Source of the DNA: Gemmatales bacterium
Lineage (GTDB): Bacteria; Planctomycetota; Planctomycetia; Gemmatales; Gemmataceae
Reading direction: 5' to 3'
DNA: 64,000 bases
Assembly: GCA_026004675.1 (NCBI GenBank)
Contig: BPJP01000009.1
Span: 62,001 to 126,000, forward strand
Shown: positions 18,278 to 27,859 of the stretch, in pieces
Numbering within the stretch: position 1 is the stretch's first letter
Layout: each line of letters begins with the position of its first letter
Program-made: the position numbers and the translations under genes
The notes under the pieces: generated by a model
Seen by the model: the letters and a program-made list of their open reading frames with translations, nothing else
Told to the model about the DNA's origin: nothing
The model's database searches: none

Positions 18278-19753
18278 TTACTTTTGCCTGGCGCTGCGCA
18301 CAGCGGTCAAGGTGTGCATGCCGTGCAGCATTATGAGACCAGCAACCAGCCACAACAGCCAGCGTCCGGTCTGCAACAAACGCAGCGTGCTCGATTCATA
18401 AACAGGAATCGCTTCGGCAAAATCGTCGATACTGTGCTCCAGCTCGGCCAATCCCTTGTGCTGGTCCTCGATTTGCGTTTCGAATTGTTTGGTGAGCAGC
18501 GGGGGCAATTCGCCAAACAATTCAGCCAGAGATGCTGTCGTTTTCAGCGCCGATTCGTATGTTTGCCGGTTTTTTAAAGTTCCGTCGAGTTGCCGATGCA
18601 TGGCTTGCAACAAATCCGCCGATCGCATCAATGTCTTTTGCAACTTCGGCCAGCGTTTTGTGGTTTCGTTGATCTCTGCTTCTAATTGGCGCAGTGATCG
18701 CGCCACGGACCTCAACCTGGCGGTGTGGCGCAAAACCTCCGCCAACCGGTGGGTTAGACCAGGCAATTGTTCTGCCAGGCGGACGGTATTGTTGGGCAAA
18801 CTCTTGAGCAACGGCTCGATCTTCTGTTGTTTTTCCAGACCCGCTGCCAGGGCGATGCGCGTGCGGCGCAGCACGGTTCGGCTTTCGTCAAACGATTTGT
18901 GCAGAGCGGGCAAGGTTTTTGCGACCTGTGCCAGTTCTTCCCGAGCCGCCTTGGCACCGTCGGCGGCTTTTTTCATTCCCTCGACAATCGTTTCTCCGTC
19001 AGGCCAGAACGGCTTCTTGGTCACGACGGGTTTCAAACCGTCGAACGTGATGACCGGATACGTGTAATCGGCGAGGCGGCTTACCTGTTCAGCGCCGGTG
19101 GTCAGAGCGGTTTGCAATCCTTCAAAGCCGGCTTGCATCTGGGCGACGCGGCCGACGTCAAAAAGTGCCTGCGTCGCCCTTAACCCCTCCTCGAAACGAA
19201 GCAAGCTGTCGTGGACTTCCTTGGCCGCCTTCAGGTCGATCGATGTATTGGTCGAAAACGTCTTGAGTTTATCGGCGTAGTCACGCAGCTGTTTGCCGAG
19301 CAACTCGGTTTCGTCGGCAGTTTGTTCTGCAGCCGGAATGAGGTCTTTCTCGATAAGTTCCGCAACGGTCCGCAACCCGGCACCCAGCTGGCCGATTCCT
19401 TCCGGTGAAAAGCTCTCCGCGATGCCTCGCAGACCGATCGATACGTCCTTTAACGCGTCGCGCATCGTTTGGACCGTATCGTAATCGATTTGCTGTTCGC
19501 GCAAAGTTTCCGCGACCCGACGCGATTGCTGCTGCAATTGCTCGGCGACCGCGTGCAGTTCGGGCCGGCGTAAGTCATTGAGCTGTTGCCGCATCAAGCG
19601 CACTTGACGGCTCGACTCGACCGTGACTCGCCTGGCACGCCGAAAAGAGTCTGCTACTTCTTGGTCGGCGGGCAGTTGGCAACTCAAATGAAAAATCAAA
19701 CTGGCCGCGACCAATTCGAGCAAACCGAATCCCAGGAGCAACAGCCGGTTCAT
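18278..19753 (-). CDS. Long coiled-coil protein with a membrane segment at each end
   Basis: The 491-residue protein begins with a hydrophobic segment (residues 3-22, LLLLGFGLLELVAASLIF) that ends in a Cys-containing patch. About 420 residues of Leu/Gln/Glu-rich heptad-like helix follow, then a second hydrophobic segment near 455-475 (WLLWLVAGLIMLHGM) and a short basic tail. The arrangement suggests an extended coiled-coil rod held to the membrane at both ends, or a hairpin in the periplasm. There is a loose resemblance to methyl-accepting chemotaxis-like rods, but no signalling tip is seen. I recognise no family. ATG 19753 has the purine-rich GAGAGAG upstream. Confidence 0.78.
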   Translation of the reverse strand: MNRLLLLGFGLLELVAASLIFHLSCQLPADQEVADSFRRARRVTVESSRQVRLMRQQLNDLRRPELHAVAEQLQQQSRRVAETLREQQIDYDTVQTMRDALKDVSIGLRGIAESFSPEGIGQLGAGLRTVAELIEKDLIPAAEQTADETELLGKQLRDYADKLKTFSTNTSIDLKAAKEVHDSLLRFEEGLRATQALFDVGRVAQMQAGFEGLQTALTTGAEQVSRLADYTYPVITFDGLKPVVTKKPFWPDGETIVEGMKKAADGAKAAREELAQVAKTLPALHKSFDESRTVLRRTRIALAAGLEKQQKIEPLLKSLPNNTVRLAEQLPGLTHRLAEVLRHTARLRSVARSLRQLEAEINETTKRWPKLQKTLMRSADLLQAMHRQLDGTLKNRQTYESALKTTASLAELFGELPPLLTKQFETQIEDQHKGLAELEHSIDDFAEAIPVYESSTLRLLQTGRWLLWLVAGLIMLHGMHTLTAVRSARQK

Positions 19754-19907
19754 GGTACTCTCTCGCTTGTGCAGAAGCGTCTTGTGACGTGGACGAACCC
19801 TTTTCCATTATACGCCCGCTGCCTTTGGCTTTTGCGTCGATCTCGCGAAGGTAGCGTCGTTCGCCTGGGTTGTTGTCAAATCCCGGCAGCGGTGGTAGCC
19901 TTAGAGC

Positions 19908-20840
19908 ATGTCATTGTCTCGATGGATAACATGGGGTTCACCCCGGCGTGTCCTTGTATTCCTGGCCGTCGTAGTGTCCGGCTGCGATGCTGCCGATCGG
20001 CAACCGGTTGATGTCTGGGGCGAACGGGGAGTCAATGACGGACAACTCATTCGCCCCCGGGCTATCGCCATCGACGCGGAAAACAGATTGTATATCGTCG
20101 ACTTTACGGCTCGCATTCAGGTGTTCGACGCGAACGGCACCTTTCTCAACCGCTGCTGGACGACACCCGACTACCGCAAAGGCAGACCGAGCGGGTTGAG
20201 TATCGACCGGCAAGGAAATCTGATCGTCTGCGATTCGCATTATTGTTGTTTGCGCATCTACTCGCCTGATGGTCGACCGCTGCGCCAGATCGGCGGCAAA
20301 GCGGGCAAAGGGCCTGGCGAATTCGGCTATATCTGCGATGCCATCCAAGATGACGAAGGCAACTTTTATATTGCCGAGACCGGCGAGAACGATCGGATCA
20401 CAAAATTGAACGAAGCGGGCGAGTTTCTGCAACATTGGGGCAGCGCCGGGAAAGAGCCTGGCCAGTTTCGCCGACCTCGCGCCTTGGCTTTCGGCCCCGA
20501 AGGCAATGTCTATGTCGCCGATGCCTGCAACCACCGCATCCAAGTCTTTTCTCGCGACGGCACCTTGCTGCGCGTTTGGGGACAGGAAGGGCAGGAACCA
20601 GGCCAATTGCGCTATCCATATGACCTGGCTTTTTCTCCTTCAGGCGAACTTTACGTCGTCGAGTACGGCAACAATCGCGTCCAGAAATTCACTACGGAAG
20701 GCGTGTCGCTTGGCGTGTGGGGAAAGGCAGGGCGGGCGCCAGGAGAGCTCGCCAATCCTTGGGCTTTAGCCATTGACCGACGGGGTTCTATCTTCGTGGT
20801 GGACACTGATAACCATCGCATCCAGCAAATACAATTTTGA
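19908..20840 (+). CDS. NHL-repeat beta-propeller lipoprotein
   Basis: The 310-residue protein starts with a lipoprotein-type signal ending VVVSGC, with the lipidated cysteine at C26. The mature part is a series of about six NHL repeats of roughly 45 residues. Each has a PRALAF/PYDLAF-type strand, a YVADACNHRIQVF-type strand and a closing GQLRYPYDL-like turn; conserved elements include LYIVD, VYVADACNHRIQVFS and VVDTDNHRIQQI. The fold is a beta-propeller that binds protein, peptide or carbohydrate. It sits only four bases ahead of the large vWA membrane protein gene, so the two are very probably co-translated and may act together at the membrane. Confidence 0.9.
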   Translation: MSLSRWITWGSPRRVLVFLAVVVSGCDAADRQPVDVWGERGVNDGQLIRPRAIAIDAENRLYIVDFTARIQVFDANGTFLNRCWTTPDYRKGRPSGLSIDRQGNLIVCDSHYCCLRIYSPDGRPLRQIGGKAGKGPGEFGYICDAIQDDEGNFYIAETGENDRITKLNEAGEFLQHWGSAGKEPGQFRRPRALAFGPEGNVYVADACNHRIQVFSRDGTLLRVWGQEGQEPGQLRYPYDLAFSPSGELYVVEYGNNRVQKFTTEGVSLGVWGKAGRAPGELANPWALAIDRRGSIFVVDTDNHRIQQIQF

Positions 20841-20844
20841 ATCC

Positions 20845-23800
20845 ATGGGGCATTTCCTCGCCAAACATTGGTTGAGTGCGGCGTTGATCGTGCTGGCGGT
20901 CGTGTTGGCCGGCCTCGCCTACAGGCAGCGTCAGCAGCAAAAAAGCCGGTCCTTCTTGCTTTTCCACCTGGCTGGCGGCTTGAGTCTTCTGGTCCTTGGC
21001 GACTGGCTCGGTCTCGCCTTGGCCCAAAATCGAACCGGGCCCTCTTCTTGGGGGCTGTGGCTGGCCGGGACGGCGTCCGTCATTTTCTTCATCCAAACTC
21101 TCGTCCTATTGGTGTCGAGCAACTGGTGGGCGCCGTTGGCGTACGCCACTCTGGGGTTATTCCTGATCGGTTCAGGAAACCTTTGTCTGCCGGCGCTTAC
21201 CGAATGGACGGCCGACGTCTGGGACACTCTTTGGCGGCTGGAGTTTCGCCAGCCGTTGTGGTTGCTGTTGCTGGCCTTGTTGCCCGCCGTCGTCTTGATC
21301 AGTCGTCGCAGCCTGGTAGCCTTGGGGCCAGCCAGGCGTTGGCTGGTGATCGCGCTTCGTTGCCTTATTTTTCTGCTGCTGATCCTGGCTTTGGCTGAAG
21401 TCATGCTACGCCAGCCCAATGACGACTTGACCGTTCTTTTTGTGGTTGACCGCTCCTTGAGCGTGCCCGAAGAGCATGATCCCGATGCTGATCCGAAGTC
21501 GCCTCGTGCCCGTGTCGATTTACGGTGGAACAGGATAAAGAAATTTATCAACGAGTCCGTGGAGCATCGCCGACACAAATCGGACCAAGCCGGACTGATC
21601 GTGTTTGGCCGACGGCCACGCCTTGAATTGCCTCCCAGTGCCGTTCCCCGTTTCAATTTCGAAGAAGTCACCAGCACCATCGATAACAATTACACCGACA
21701 TCGCTGCCGCCATCAAACTGGCTTTGGCCTCGTTCCCCGAAGGGACGGCCCGGCGAATCGTCTTGATAAGCGATGGCAACGAAAACATCGGCAACGTTCT
21801 CGAACAGGCTCGACTCGCCAAACTGAACGATATTCCCATCGATGTCATTCCACTTGCTGCCGGTTATCGGAAAGACAACGAAGTGCTGGTTGAGCGCGTC
21901 GAAGCGCCGCCGATCACGGAGCAGAGTTCGCAGATCACCGTGCGCGTGCTGATCCGCAACACGAATCCGAATATCGTCGAAGGATTGTTGAGCCTTCGGC
22001 AAGTCGTCGTTGAGATGGTCGACGAGCGAGGCAAACCAGTGCCGCTGCAACGCTCGTTCCACGTGCCTGGCTCGCCAGTTCGCGTTCGGCTACGACCAGG
22101 TCTCAATACCATTCCTTTCAAACTTGCCGTTGGCAACAGACAACAATCTTATTCCTACGAAGCTGTTTTTGAACCGGAACGTGTCATCGACGAAAAAGGC
22201 GAAGTCGTTCATCGCAAACTCCTGGGCGACCGAGTGCAGAACAACCGGGCGACGACACACGTCATCGCCTTGGGACAACGACGCGTTCTTCTCGTTGAAC
22301 CGATTGCCGGCGACCACCGCCTGCTGGTCGACCACTTGAATCGCGTGGGAGAGTCGAGGTTTCAGGTGTTTACGGTGACGGCGGACCAGTTGCCGAAAAA
22401 CAAAGCTGAACTCGCTGTTTTTCTGAGCAATTACGATTGCATCATTCTCGCCAATGTGCCGGCGAGCGATATCGCCGAAGGGGCGGTCGGCGAAGAATTG
22501 GCAGGCGCCATCAGCGAAGAACAGCAGGAAGTGATTCGCAGCAACACCTACGATCAGGGATGCGGTTTGATCATGATCGGCGGTCCGAATGGTTTCGGGG
22601 CCGGCGGCTGGCAGGGAACCCCGATCGAAAAAGCGTTGCCCGTCGACTGCGACATCAAGTCCCTCAAGATAAAAGGTAAAGGGGGACTGGTGCTGATCAT
22701 GCACGCTTCGGAAATGGCCGAAGGCAATCGCTGGCAAAAGGAAATTGCCAAGCTCGCCATCCGCAAGCTCTCCCCCGTCGACATGTTCGGCATGATTTAT
22801 TACGACCTGGGGAAACATCGCTGGTATATCGACTTCCAGACGGTTGGCGCTAACCGCGACGCGATGATCTCCAAAGTCGACAGGATGTCACCGGGCGATA
22901 TGCCGGATGTCGATCCAGCGTTTGTCAAAGCCCGGACCGAATTGACTCGCCCAGCCTACGATCTGGCCACGCGACACATCATCTTTATCAGTGACGGCGA
23001 CCATTGGACTGCCGACAAGAAATTGCTGGCCAGGATGCAAGCTGACAAGATCACCTGCACAACGGTATGCGTCACGTCGCATGGCGTCCTGGAGGAACGG
23101 AAGATGAGCGAGATCGCTCGACTGACAGGAGGCCGCTTTTACAGTGTCAAGAGCGGCCGCGCTTTGCCCGCCATTTATACCAAGGAAACGCGTCTCGTCA
23201 GCCGTTCCTTTGTCTATGAAAAACGGTTTGTACCGAGACTCGAAGAGGATGCATTCGGCCCAGCGCAAGGCTTGCCCCGCCCGCTTTTGCCGCTGTACGG
23301 CTTCGTCCGCACCACTCCCAAGCCATCGGTTCTGGTGCATACACCGATTCTTGGCCCGCCTTCCGGTGAGCAACAGTTTCCCATTCTGGCGTACTGGCAT
23401 TATGGTTTGGGTAAGGTGGCGGCGTTTACCAGCGATGCCCGCAGCCAACTCAATCGGAGAACGTGGGATCGCGAGTGGGCCGATTCGCCGTTGTACAGCA
23501 AATTCTGGGAACAACTGGTCGGTTGGGCCATTCGTGCCGTGGAAAGCGGCAATTTGCGCATCACCACCGACGTCCGTGACGGCATGGTGCGCGTCACCGT
23601 CGACGCACGTGACAAGGCGAACAAGCCACTTGTCGATTTGAACATCCGAGGCGGCGTGACGACGCCGAACCCGCGCGAACAGAAAAAGCCGCTTCGCTTC
23701 GAGCAGGTCAACAGCGGCATCTACGTTGCCGAGTTCAAAGCGGAGGAAGCGGGTTCCTATTTCATCGTCGCCCAGCCGACCCGAATCGTCAAAACCATGA

Positions 23801-24471
23801 AAGATGGCAAAGAAGTCATCGTAGAAGAAGGAATCGACAGCGTTCGCACAGGGATCACGATCCCGTATTCGCCGGAATATTCCGACATGGAGAGCAATTC
23901 GCAGCTCCTGGAGCAAGTGGCACGAATGACGGGTGGTCGGGTTTTTGCCGACTCAGAGGAAGTATTAGCAGCGGCAGGGCGCGAGGCGATTGTTTTTCGG
24001 CATGAGGATTTGCCCCGTTCCCGCCGCTTGAAACCGATCTGGTATTGGTTATTGACGTTGGCGGCTGTGTTCCTGGTGTTCGATGTCGCCGTCCGCCGCA
24101 TCGCCATCGAGCCGAGCGAGTTTGCCCAGGCGATGGCCAGGATTTGGGGGCGTTTGCGCGGACAAACTGCCAAAGACGAGGCGACACCAGAGTTTTTCGA
24201 CCGCCTCAAAACCCGCAAAGACCGGCTCGAAGAGGAGATCCGGCGCACACGAGCCGCTCGGCGCTTCGAAGGAGACACAGCGCCGACGCCGCCGGTCCCC
24301 GAAGCAGCACCGGAGACGCCTCCCCCATCCCGACCGGCTTCTACCCCCTCGCCTCCAACGCCGCAAATGGCACCGGAACAGCCTCAAGATGAACCAGCGG
24401 ATTTCGCCACTCGGTTGATGCGTGCCAAAAAACGCGTCTGGGAAGAACGAGGCAAAGACAAAAGTCCTTAA
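20845..24471 (+). CDS. Large membrane protein with vWA domains
   Basis: The 1208-residue protein has several N-terminal membrane segments (to about residue 190). A vWA domain follows whose metal-binding site is visible: DRSLS near residue 202, the Thr-containing NNYTDIAAA and LISDGNEN. A second region (about 600-800) is vWA-like too (LVLIMHASEMAE, HIIFISDGDHW) but lacks a clean DxSxS motif. A glutamine-amidotransferase-like segment (LVEPIAGDHRLLVDHLN, GLIMIGGPNGFGAGGW) lies between them. A C-terminal membrane segment (WYWLLTLAAVFLVFDVAV) and a Pro/Ala-rich cytoplasmic tail end the protein. ATG 20845 is used because it directly follows the NHL stop; the frame extends upstream into that gene. 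Such planctomycete proteins are of unknown role; MoxR/BatA-like envelope assembly is a guess. Confidence 0.9.
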   Translation: MGHFLAKHWLSAALIVLAVVLAGLAYRQRQQQKSRSFLLFHLAGGLSLLVLGDWLGLALAQNRTGPSSWGLWLAGTASVIFFIQTLVLLVSSNWWAPLAYATLGLFLIGSGNLCLPALTEWTADVWDTLWRLEFRQPLWLLLLALLPAVVLISRRSLVALGPARRWLVIALRCLIFLLLILALAEVMLRQPNDDLTVLFVVDRSLSVPEEHDPDADPKSPRARVDLRWNRIKKFINESVEHRRHKSDQAGLIVFGRRPRLELPPSAVPRFNFEEVTSTIDNNYTDIAAAIKLALASFPEGTARRIVLISDGNENIGNVLEQARLAKLNDIPIDVIPLAAGYRKDNEVLVERVEAPPITEQSSQITVRVLIRNTNPNIVEGLLSLRQVVVEMVDERGKPVPLQRSFHVPGSPVRVRLRPGLNTIPFKLAVGNRQQSYSYEAVFEPERVIDEKGEVVHRKLLGDRVQNNRATTHVIALGQRRVLLVEPIAGDHRLLVDHLNRVGESRFQVFTVTADQLPKNKAELAVFLSNYDCIILANVPASDIAEGAVGEELAGAISEEQQEVIRSNTYDQGCGLIMIGGPNGFGAGGWQGTPIEKALPVDCDIKSLKIKGKGGLVLIMHASEMAEGNRWQKEIAKLAIRKLSPVDMFGMIYYDLGKHRWYIDFQTVGANRDAMISKVDRMSPGDMPDVDPAFVKARTELTRPAYDLATRHIIFISDGDHWTADKKLLARMQADKITCTTVCVTSHGVLEERKMSEIARLTGGRFYSVKSGRALPAIYTKETRLVSRSFVYEKRFVPRLEEDAFGPAQGLPRPLLPLYGFVRTTPKPSVLVHTPILGPPSGEQQFPILAYWHYGLGKVAAFTSDARSQLNRRTWDREWADSPLYSKFWEQLVGWAIRAVESGNLRITTDVRDGMVRVTVDARDKANKPLVDLNIRGGVTTPNPREQKKPLRFEQVNSGIYVAEFKAEEAGSYFIVAQPTRIVKTMKDGKEVIVEEGIDSVRTGITIPYSPEYSDMESNSQLLEQVARMTGGRVFADSEEVLAAAGREAIVFRHEDLPRSRRLKPIWYWLLTLAAVFLVFDVAVRRIAIEPSEFAQAMARIWGRLRGQTAKDEATPEFFDRLKTRKDRLEEEIRRTRAARRFEGDTAPTPPVPEAAPETPPPSRPASTPSPPTPQMAPEQPQDEPADFATRLMRAKKRVWEERGKDKSP

Positions 24472-24475
24472 GCTA

Positions 24476-24501
24476 AACGGTTGGTAGCGATTCTAACCGT
24501 T
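24476..24501 (+). terminator. Possible hairpin after the vWA gene
   Basis: Arms AACGGTT (24476-24482) and AACCGTT (24495-24501) form a 7-bp stem with a 12-base loop just after the stop. No T-run follows, so it is a weak terminator candidate. Confidence 0.3.
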
Positions 24502-24643
24502 CTGAAGAGAGACATTTCCTTAGCGAGCCTGTCGATCATCCCGAGCGACATCGGACAGCCTCCTTTCTTTCTGCAAGCAACGATCAACAGTGCGGTGATT
24601 CGTTTGACGATGTAGGAACGGCAGGGAACCCACTACCGTTCGG

Positions 24644-24946
24644 ATGCAGTCCGCCATGCAAGTCGTCTCTGTGCCGCAGTTGCAAGAACTAAGGGATTTT
24701 GTGCTGAAGCGTTTGTGCTCTCTCGACAATCTGGACCCGGAACAGACGCCGATGTTCGAGGGCAAGATCTATCGCCGAGGCGATTGGTGTGGCTTGTTTT
24801 TTCATGTGCAGGGACCACGCTTGTTGAAATCCTACGCGCTCTGGTCGGCAGCAGACCACCGGATCTACTTTTACGACTCAACCGGTGCACGGGTTGACGT
24901 GGTTCACCTGAGCGAATCCCCAGCCCTCGAACGACCGGCTGCCTGA
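24644..24946 (+). CDS. Small hypothetical protein
   Basis: The 100-residue frame (88 from the second ATG at 24656) encodes a soluble, mixed alpha/beta protein with ordered segments such as VPQLQELRDFVLKRLC, GLFFHVQGPRLLKSYALW and HRIYFYDSTGARV. Its composition is coding-like and it has no strong competing frame. I recognise no family and there is no clear ribosome binding site, so the call rests on length and composition. Confidence 0.6.
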   Translation: MQSAMQVVSVPQLQELRDFVLKRLCSLDNLDPEQTPMFEGKIYRRGDWCGLFFHVQGPRLLKSYALWSAADHRIYFYDSTGARVDVVHLSESPALERPAA

Positions 24947-25022
24947 ACGAAGAGCCTTTTCCTGCCGAACACTACCAGCTGGCGAAGTACCAGCAGGCTG
25001 AATCGGATAGATGGCATTCGCA

Positions 25023-26375
25023 TTAGAAGGGGAGGTTGTATTCGCGGATTTTTCGCTGCAGCGTGCGGACGCTGAGGTCGAGAAGGCTGGCCGCCTTGCC
25101 GCGATGGCCACCGGTTTGTTCCAAAGCTCGCCGAATGGCCTCTTTTTCAATTTCTGCCATGGTCATCCCGGAACGAATGACTGCCTGGCTTTGGGATTGT
25201 TGCCGAATGTGTGGGGGCAAATCGGCCGGCTCGATCTTATCGCGCACCGACAACACGACGATCCCTTCCAGGACATTCCGCAGTTCGCGGACGTTGCCGG
25301 GCCAGTTGTAGGCCATCAACAAGTCCATCGCTTCGGGAGTGATTTCCATGACGGGGCGGTTGTTTTCTTTAGCGAGCTGTTCGAGAAAGAAGCGGCACAA
25401 CAGGGGAATATCTTCGGTGCGTTCACGCAAAGGGGGCAATTTCAGCTCGACGACATTCAGCCGGTAATACAGGTCTTCGCGGAACTTGCCTGCCTTCACT
25501 TCGTCGGCCAGCGAGCGGTTGGTGGCCGCGAGGACGCGGACATCGATTTCGACTTCCTGGGTACTTCCGACCGGCAGGATGCGACGCATTTCGATCGCGC
25601 GAAGGAGTTTGCTCTGGAGGCTGAGATTCATTTCGCCGATTTCGTCCATGAACAACGTGCCCCCTTCCGCTGCCCGAAACAGACCGACTTTCCGTTGCGA
25701 AGCGCCGGTGAAAGCGCCTTTCTCGTAGCCGAACAATTCGCTTTCCAGGAGGGTCTCCGGAATGGCGGCAATATTGATGGGAACGAATGGTTTGTGAGCC
25801 CGGGGGCTGTGGTGATGGATGGCGCGGGCGATCAATTCCTTGCCGGTTCCGCTTTCCCCGGTGATCAGAACCGTCGTGCGGGCGTTGGCGATCAAGCGGA
25901 CCTTTTCGAAGACGGCGCGCATCGCAGGGCTGTTGCCGATGATATTGTCAAACCCGTACTGCTGGTTCAGCTGGGCGTGCAAGCTGGCGATTTCGGCGGC
26001 CATCCGCGACTGCTCGATGGCCTTGCGAACGCGATGCGTCAATTCCTCCGGTTTGAAAGGCTTGGTGAGATAGTCGAATGCCCCTTCCTTGAGCGCCTCG
26101 ACAGCACTTTCGACTGTACCATACGCGGTGACGACGATGACAGCGGCATGCGGGGCCTTCTCCTTGGCCAGCCGAAGTAGTTGCATGCCATCCGTTCTGG
26201 GCATTTTCAAATCGGTCACGATGACGGCAATCCCGTCCTGGATATGTTGCATTGCGGAGGTTCCATCCGGAACCGCAATCACGTCGAACCCTTCGCTCTC
26301 CAGCCAGTCGGCCATCGCCTGGCGGTTGGAACGGTCATCATCGACCAGCAGGATTTTCCATTGCTTGTCCGTCAT
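25023..26375 (-). CDS. Sigma-54-dependent response regulator, NtrC family
   Basis: The 450-residue activator has three domains in order. The receiver (about 1-120) has acidic residues D12-D14, the phospho-acceptor D55 in VTDLKMPR and K105 in TKPFKP. The AAA+ domain (about 145-380) has Walker A GESGTGKE (173-180), the sigma-54-contacting GAFTGA loop (220-225) and Walker B LFMDEIGE (241-248). The C-terminal Fis-type helix-turn-helix ends GKAASLLDLSVRTLQRKIREY. It should activate sigma-54 promoters after phosphorylation, most likely by the histidine kinase encoded 23 bases upstream. The target genes are unknown. ATG 26375 gives the standard N-terminus. Confidence 0.96.
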   Translation of the reverse strand: MTDKQWKILLVDDDRSNRQAMADWLESEGFDVIAVPDGTSAMQHIQDGIAVIVTDLKMPRTDGMQLLRLAKEKAPHAAVIVVTAYGTVESAVEALKEGAFDYLTKPFKPEELTHRVRKAIEQSRMAAEIASLHAQLNQQYGFDNIIGNSPAMRAVFEKVRLIANARTTVLITGESGTGKELIARAIHHHSPRAHKPFVPINIAAIPETLLESELFGYEKGAFTGASQRKVGLFRAAEGGTLFMDEIGEMNLSLQSKLLRAIEMRRILPVGSTQEVEIDVRVLAATNRSLADEVKAGKFREDLYYRLNVVELKLPPLRERTEDIPLLCRFFLEQLAKENNRPVMEITPEAMDLLMAYNWPGNVRELRNVLEGIVVLSVRDKIEPADLPPHIRQQSQSQAVIRSGMTMAEIEKEAIRRALEQTGGHRGKAASLLDLSVRTLQRKIREYNLPF

Positions 26376-26398
26376 AGTTTCTTGCCTGTTGTTGCCGG

Positions 26399-27334
26399 TC
26401 AGCTAGCGCCCCGGCGGCGCAGCCTCATACGATAACGATGCGCCGAGGGAAGACGCAACTGGAAGGTCGTTCCCTCCCCCACTTTGGAAGTAAACGAAAC
26501 GGTGCCGCCGAAGTCCTCGACCGTTCGTTTGACGATCGCCAAACCCAGTCCGGTACCTTCGCTTTTGGTCGAATAGAACGTTTGAAATATTTTATCGTGA
26601 TGTTCTGGGGGGATGCCGCAACCGGTGTCACTGATTTCGAGAATGATCCAGCCACGGTAGTGGCGAGCGCGAATAGCCAAGGTGCCGCCGTTTTCCATGG
26701 CCTGCCGGGCATTAACGATAAGATTCAGCAACACGTGCTTGAGTTTTGCCGTGTCTACGAAGAGTTTGGGCAAATCTGGCGGAACATCGACGACCACGTC
26801 GATGCCGGCCTGGGCCATGTCGAGGGCCAAAAACTGCAGCACCTCGTCCACCAGTTGGGACAGGTCGACTTCTTCGAGCCGATCGAGGGAGGGACGGGCG
26901 AAGATCAGGAATTCGCTGACGAGTTTCTCCAGGTCGTCGAGTTCACGTTGGATCATGTGGATTCGTTGCATGGCCTTGTGGTTGTCCGTGCCGTCGAGCT
27001 GTTTGTTGAGGAGGGCCAGGTGCGTGCCGATCGCGTTGAGGGAGTTGCGCAGCTCGTGGCTCAAGCCGCCAGCGAGCAAACCGAGTTCGGCAAGCTGGGC
27101 GGTGCGAGCCTGTTCCTGGTCGCGTCGCCGTGTTCGCCTCATCAAATCGAAGAGGGCCAGCACGGAAACGACGAAAACCACAGCCATCAACAACGAGTTG
27201 CCGACAAGGATCGACAGCAGGCGGGGGCGAAAATCGACTGGCGATTCCGACCATACCCACCACGCCGCGATCACGCTAGCGGCAGCAAAGGCGGTCGCAA
27301 TCGCCAGGACGATAAGTAGAGAATGGCGTTGCAC
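26399..27334 (-). CDS. Membrane-bound sensor histidine kinase
   Basis: The 311-residue protein has two N-terminal membrane segments (about 5-28 and 38-62) with a very short outer loop. A HisKA dimerisation domain has the H-box LSHELRNSLN (H93 the predicted phospho-acceptor). The HATPase domain has N-box NLIVNARQAM, G1 box DTGCGIPPEH and G2 box STKSEGTGLGLAIVKR. With almost no outer sensor loop it may sense a membrane property or a partner protein. The start is GTG 27334, whose G is shared with the stop of the upstream response regulator (TAGTG), so the genes are translationally coupled. It likely phosphorylates the NtrC-type regulator 23 bases downstream, the upstream receiver, or both. Confidence 0.95.
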   Translation of the reverse strand: MQRHSLLIVLAIATAFAAASVIAAWWVWSESPVDFRPRLLSILVGNSLLMAVVFVVSVLALFDLMRRTRRRDQEQARTAQLAELGLLAGGLSHELRNSLNAIGTHLALLNKQLDGTDNHKAMQRIHMIQRELDDLEKLVSEFLIFARPSLDRLEEVDLSQLVDEVLQFLALDMAQAGIDVVVDVPPDLPKLFVDTAKLKHVLLNLIVNARQAMENGGTLAIRARHYRGWIILEISDTGCGIPPEHHDKIFQTFYSTKSEGTGLGLAIVKRTVEDFGGTVSFTSKVGEGTTFQLRLPSAHRYRMRLRRRGAS

Positions 27335-27735
27335 TAACTTTCCACTTCGTCTGAAGAGATGGAAACGTTTCGCGTCAGTCGTTCCACGGCATGCAGCAGG
27401 ATATCACCACTGATGGGCTTGCGCAGAAACGAGTTGGCGCCTTCCGCTTGGGCTTGGGATACGATACCCGCTCGGTCCTCGCCGCTGACCATGAGAACGG
27501 GTATCTGTCGGCTTTGGCTGCGGAGCTGGCGCAGGACCTCGATTCCTCCGATCCGCGGCAATTGCACATCGAGGATCACCAGAAAAGGGGTGGTCTCCTC
27601 GAGCAAGGCCAGGCCTTCTGCTCCGTCCGCCGCCCATTGCACCTCGTAACCCTGCTCGCGAAGGAGTTCCAATGCAGCCTTTGCCCATTGACGGTCATCA
27701 TCGATCAGGACGATCACCCGGCTGTTTCGCGACAT
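27334..27735 (-). CDS. Single-domain response regulator (receiver only)
   Basis: The 133-residue product is a lone receiver domain with acidic residues D12-D14, phospho-acceptor D56 in VILDVQLPR, the conserved Ser of LMVSGED and K106 in RKPIS. It has no output domain, so it probably acts through protein contact or as a phosphate sink, as in CheY/Spo0F-like relays. ATG 27735 is preceded by GAGGTGAG; the frame extends to 27786 but with non-family residues. Its stop overlaps the GTG start of the histidine kinase by one base. The three genes RR, kinase and NtrC-type regulator look like one operon, lying downstream of the Hsp20 genes. Confidence 0.9.
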   Translation of the reverse strand: MSRNSRVIVLIDDDRQWAKAALELLREQGYEVQWAADGAEGLALLEETTPFLVILDVQLPRIGGIEVLRQLRSQSRQIPVLMVSGEDRAGIVSQAQAEGANSFLRKPISGDILLHAVERLTRNVSISSDEVES

Positions 27736-27820
27736 CTCACCTCGCGAGCATCGGTGGCTCTGTATTGGCTCCGCAACCAGCGCCATTTTGCCCGCCCTCC
27801 GTCATCGCCCCACCAAGCGG

Positions 27821-27842
27821 CACCCCCGCTCGAGGCGGGGTG
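27821..27842 (-). terminator. GC-rich hairpin between the Hsp20 genes and the two-component operon
   Basis: On the - strand CACCCCGC and CGGGGGTG flank a CTCGAG core, with one bulged base. It lies 18 bases after the last Hsp20 stop. No T-run follows; it could stop, stall or stabilise transcripts between the two gene groups. Confidence 0.4.
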
Positions 27843-27859
27843 TGCGTCGTGAAAGGAGG

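Noticed and set aside
25011-26180. 389-codon + strand frame opposite the NtrC-type regulator
   Set aside because: The opposite strand encodes a protein with full domain evidence.
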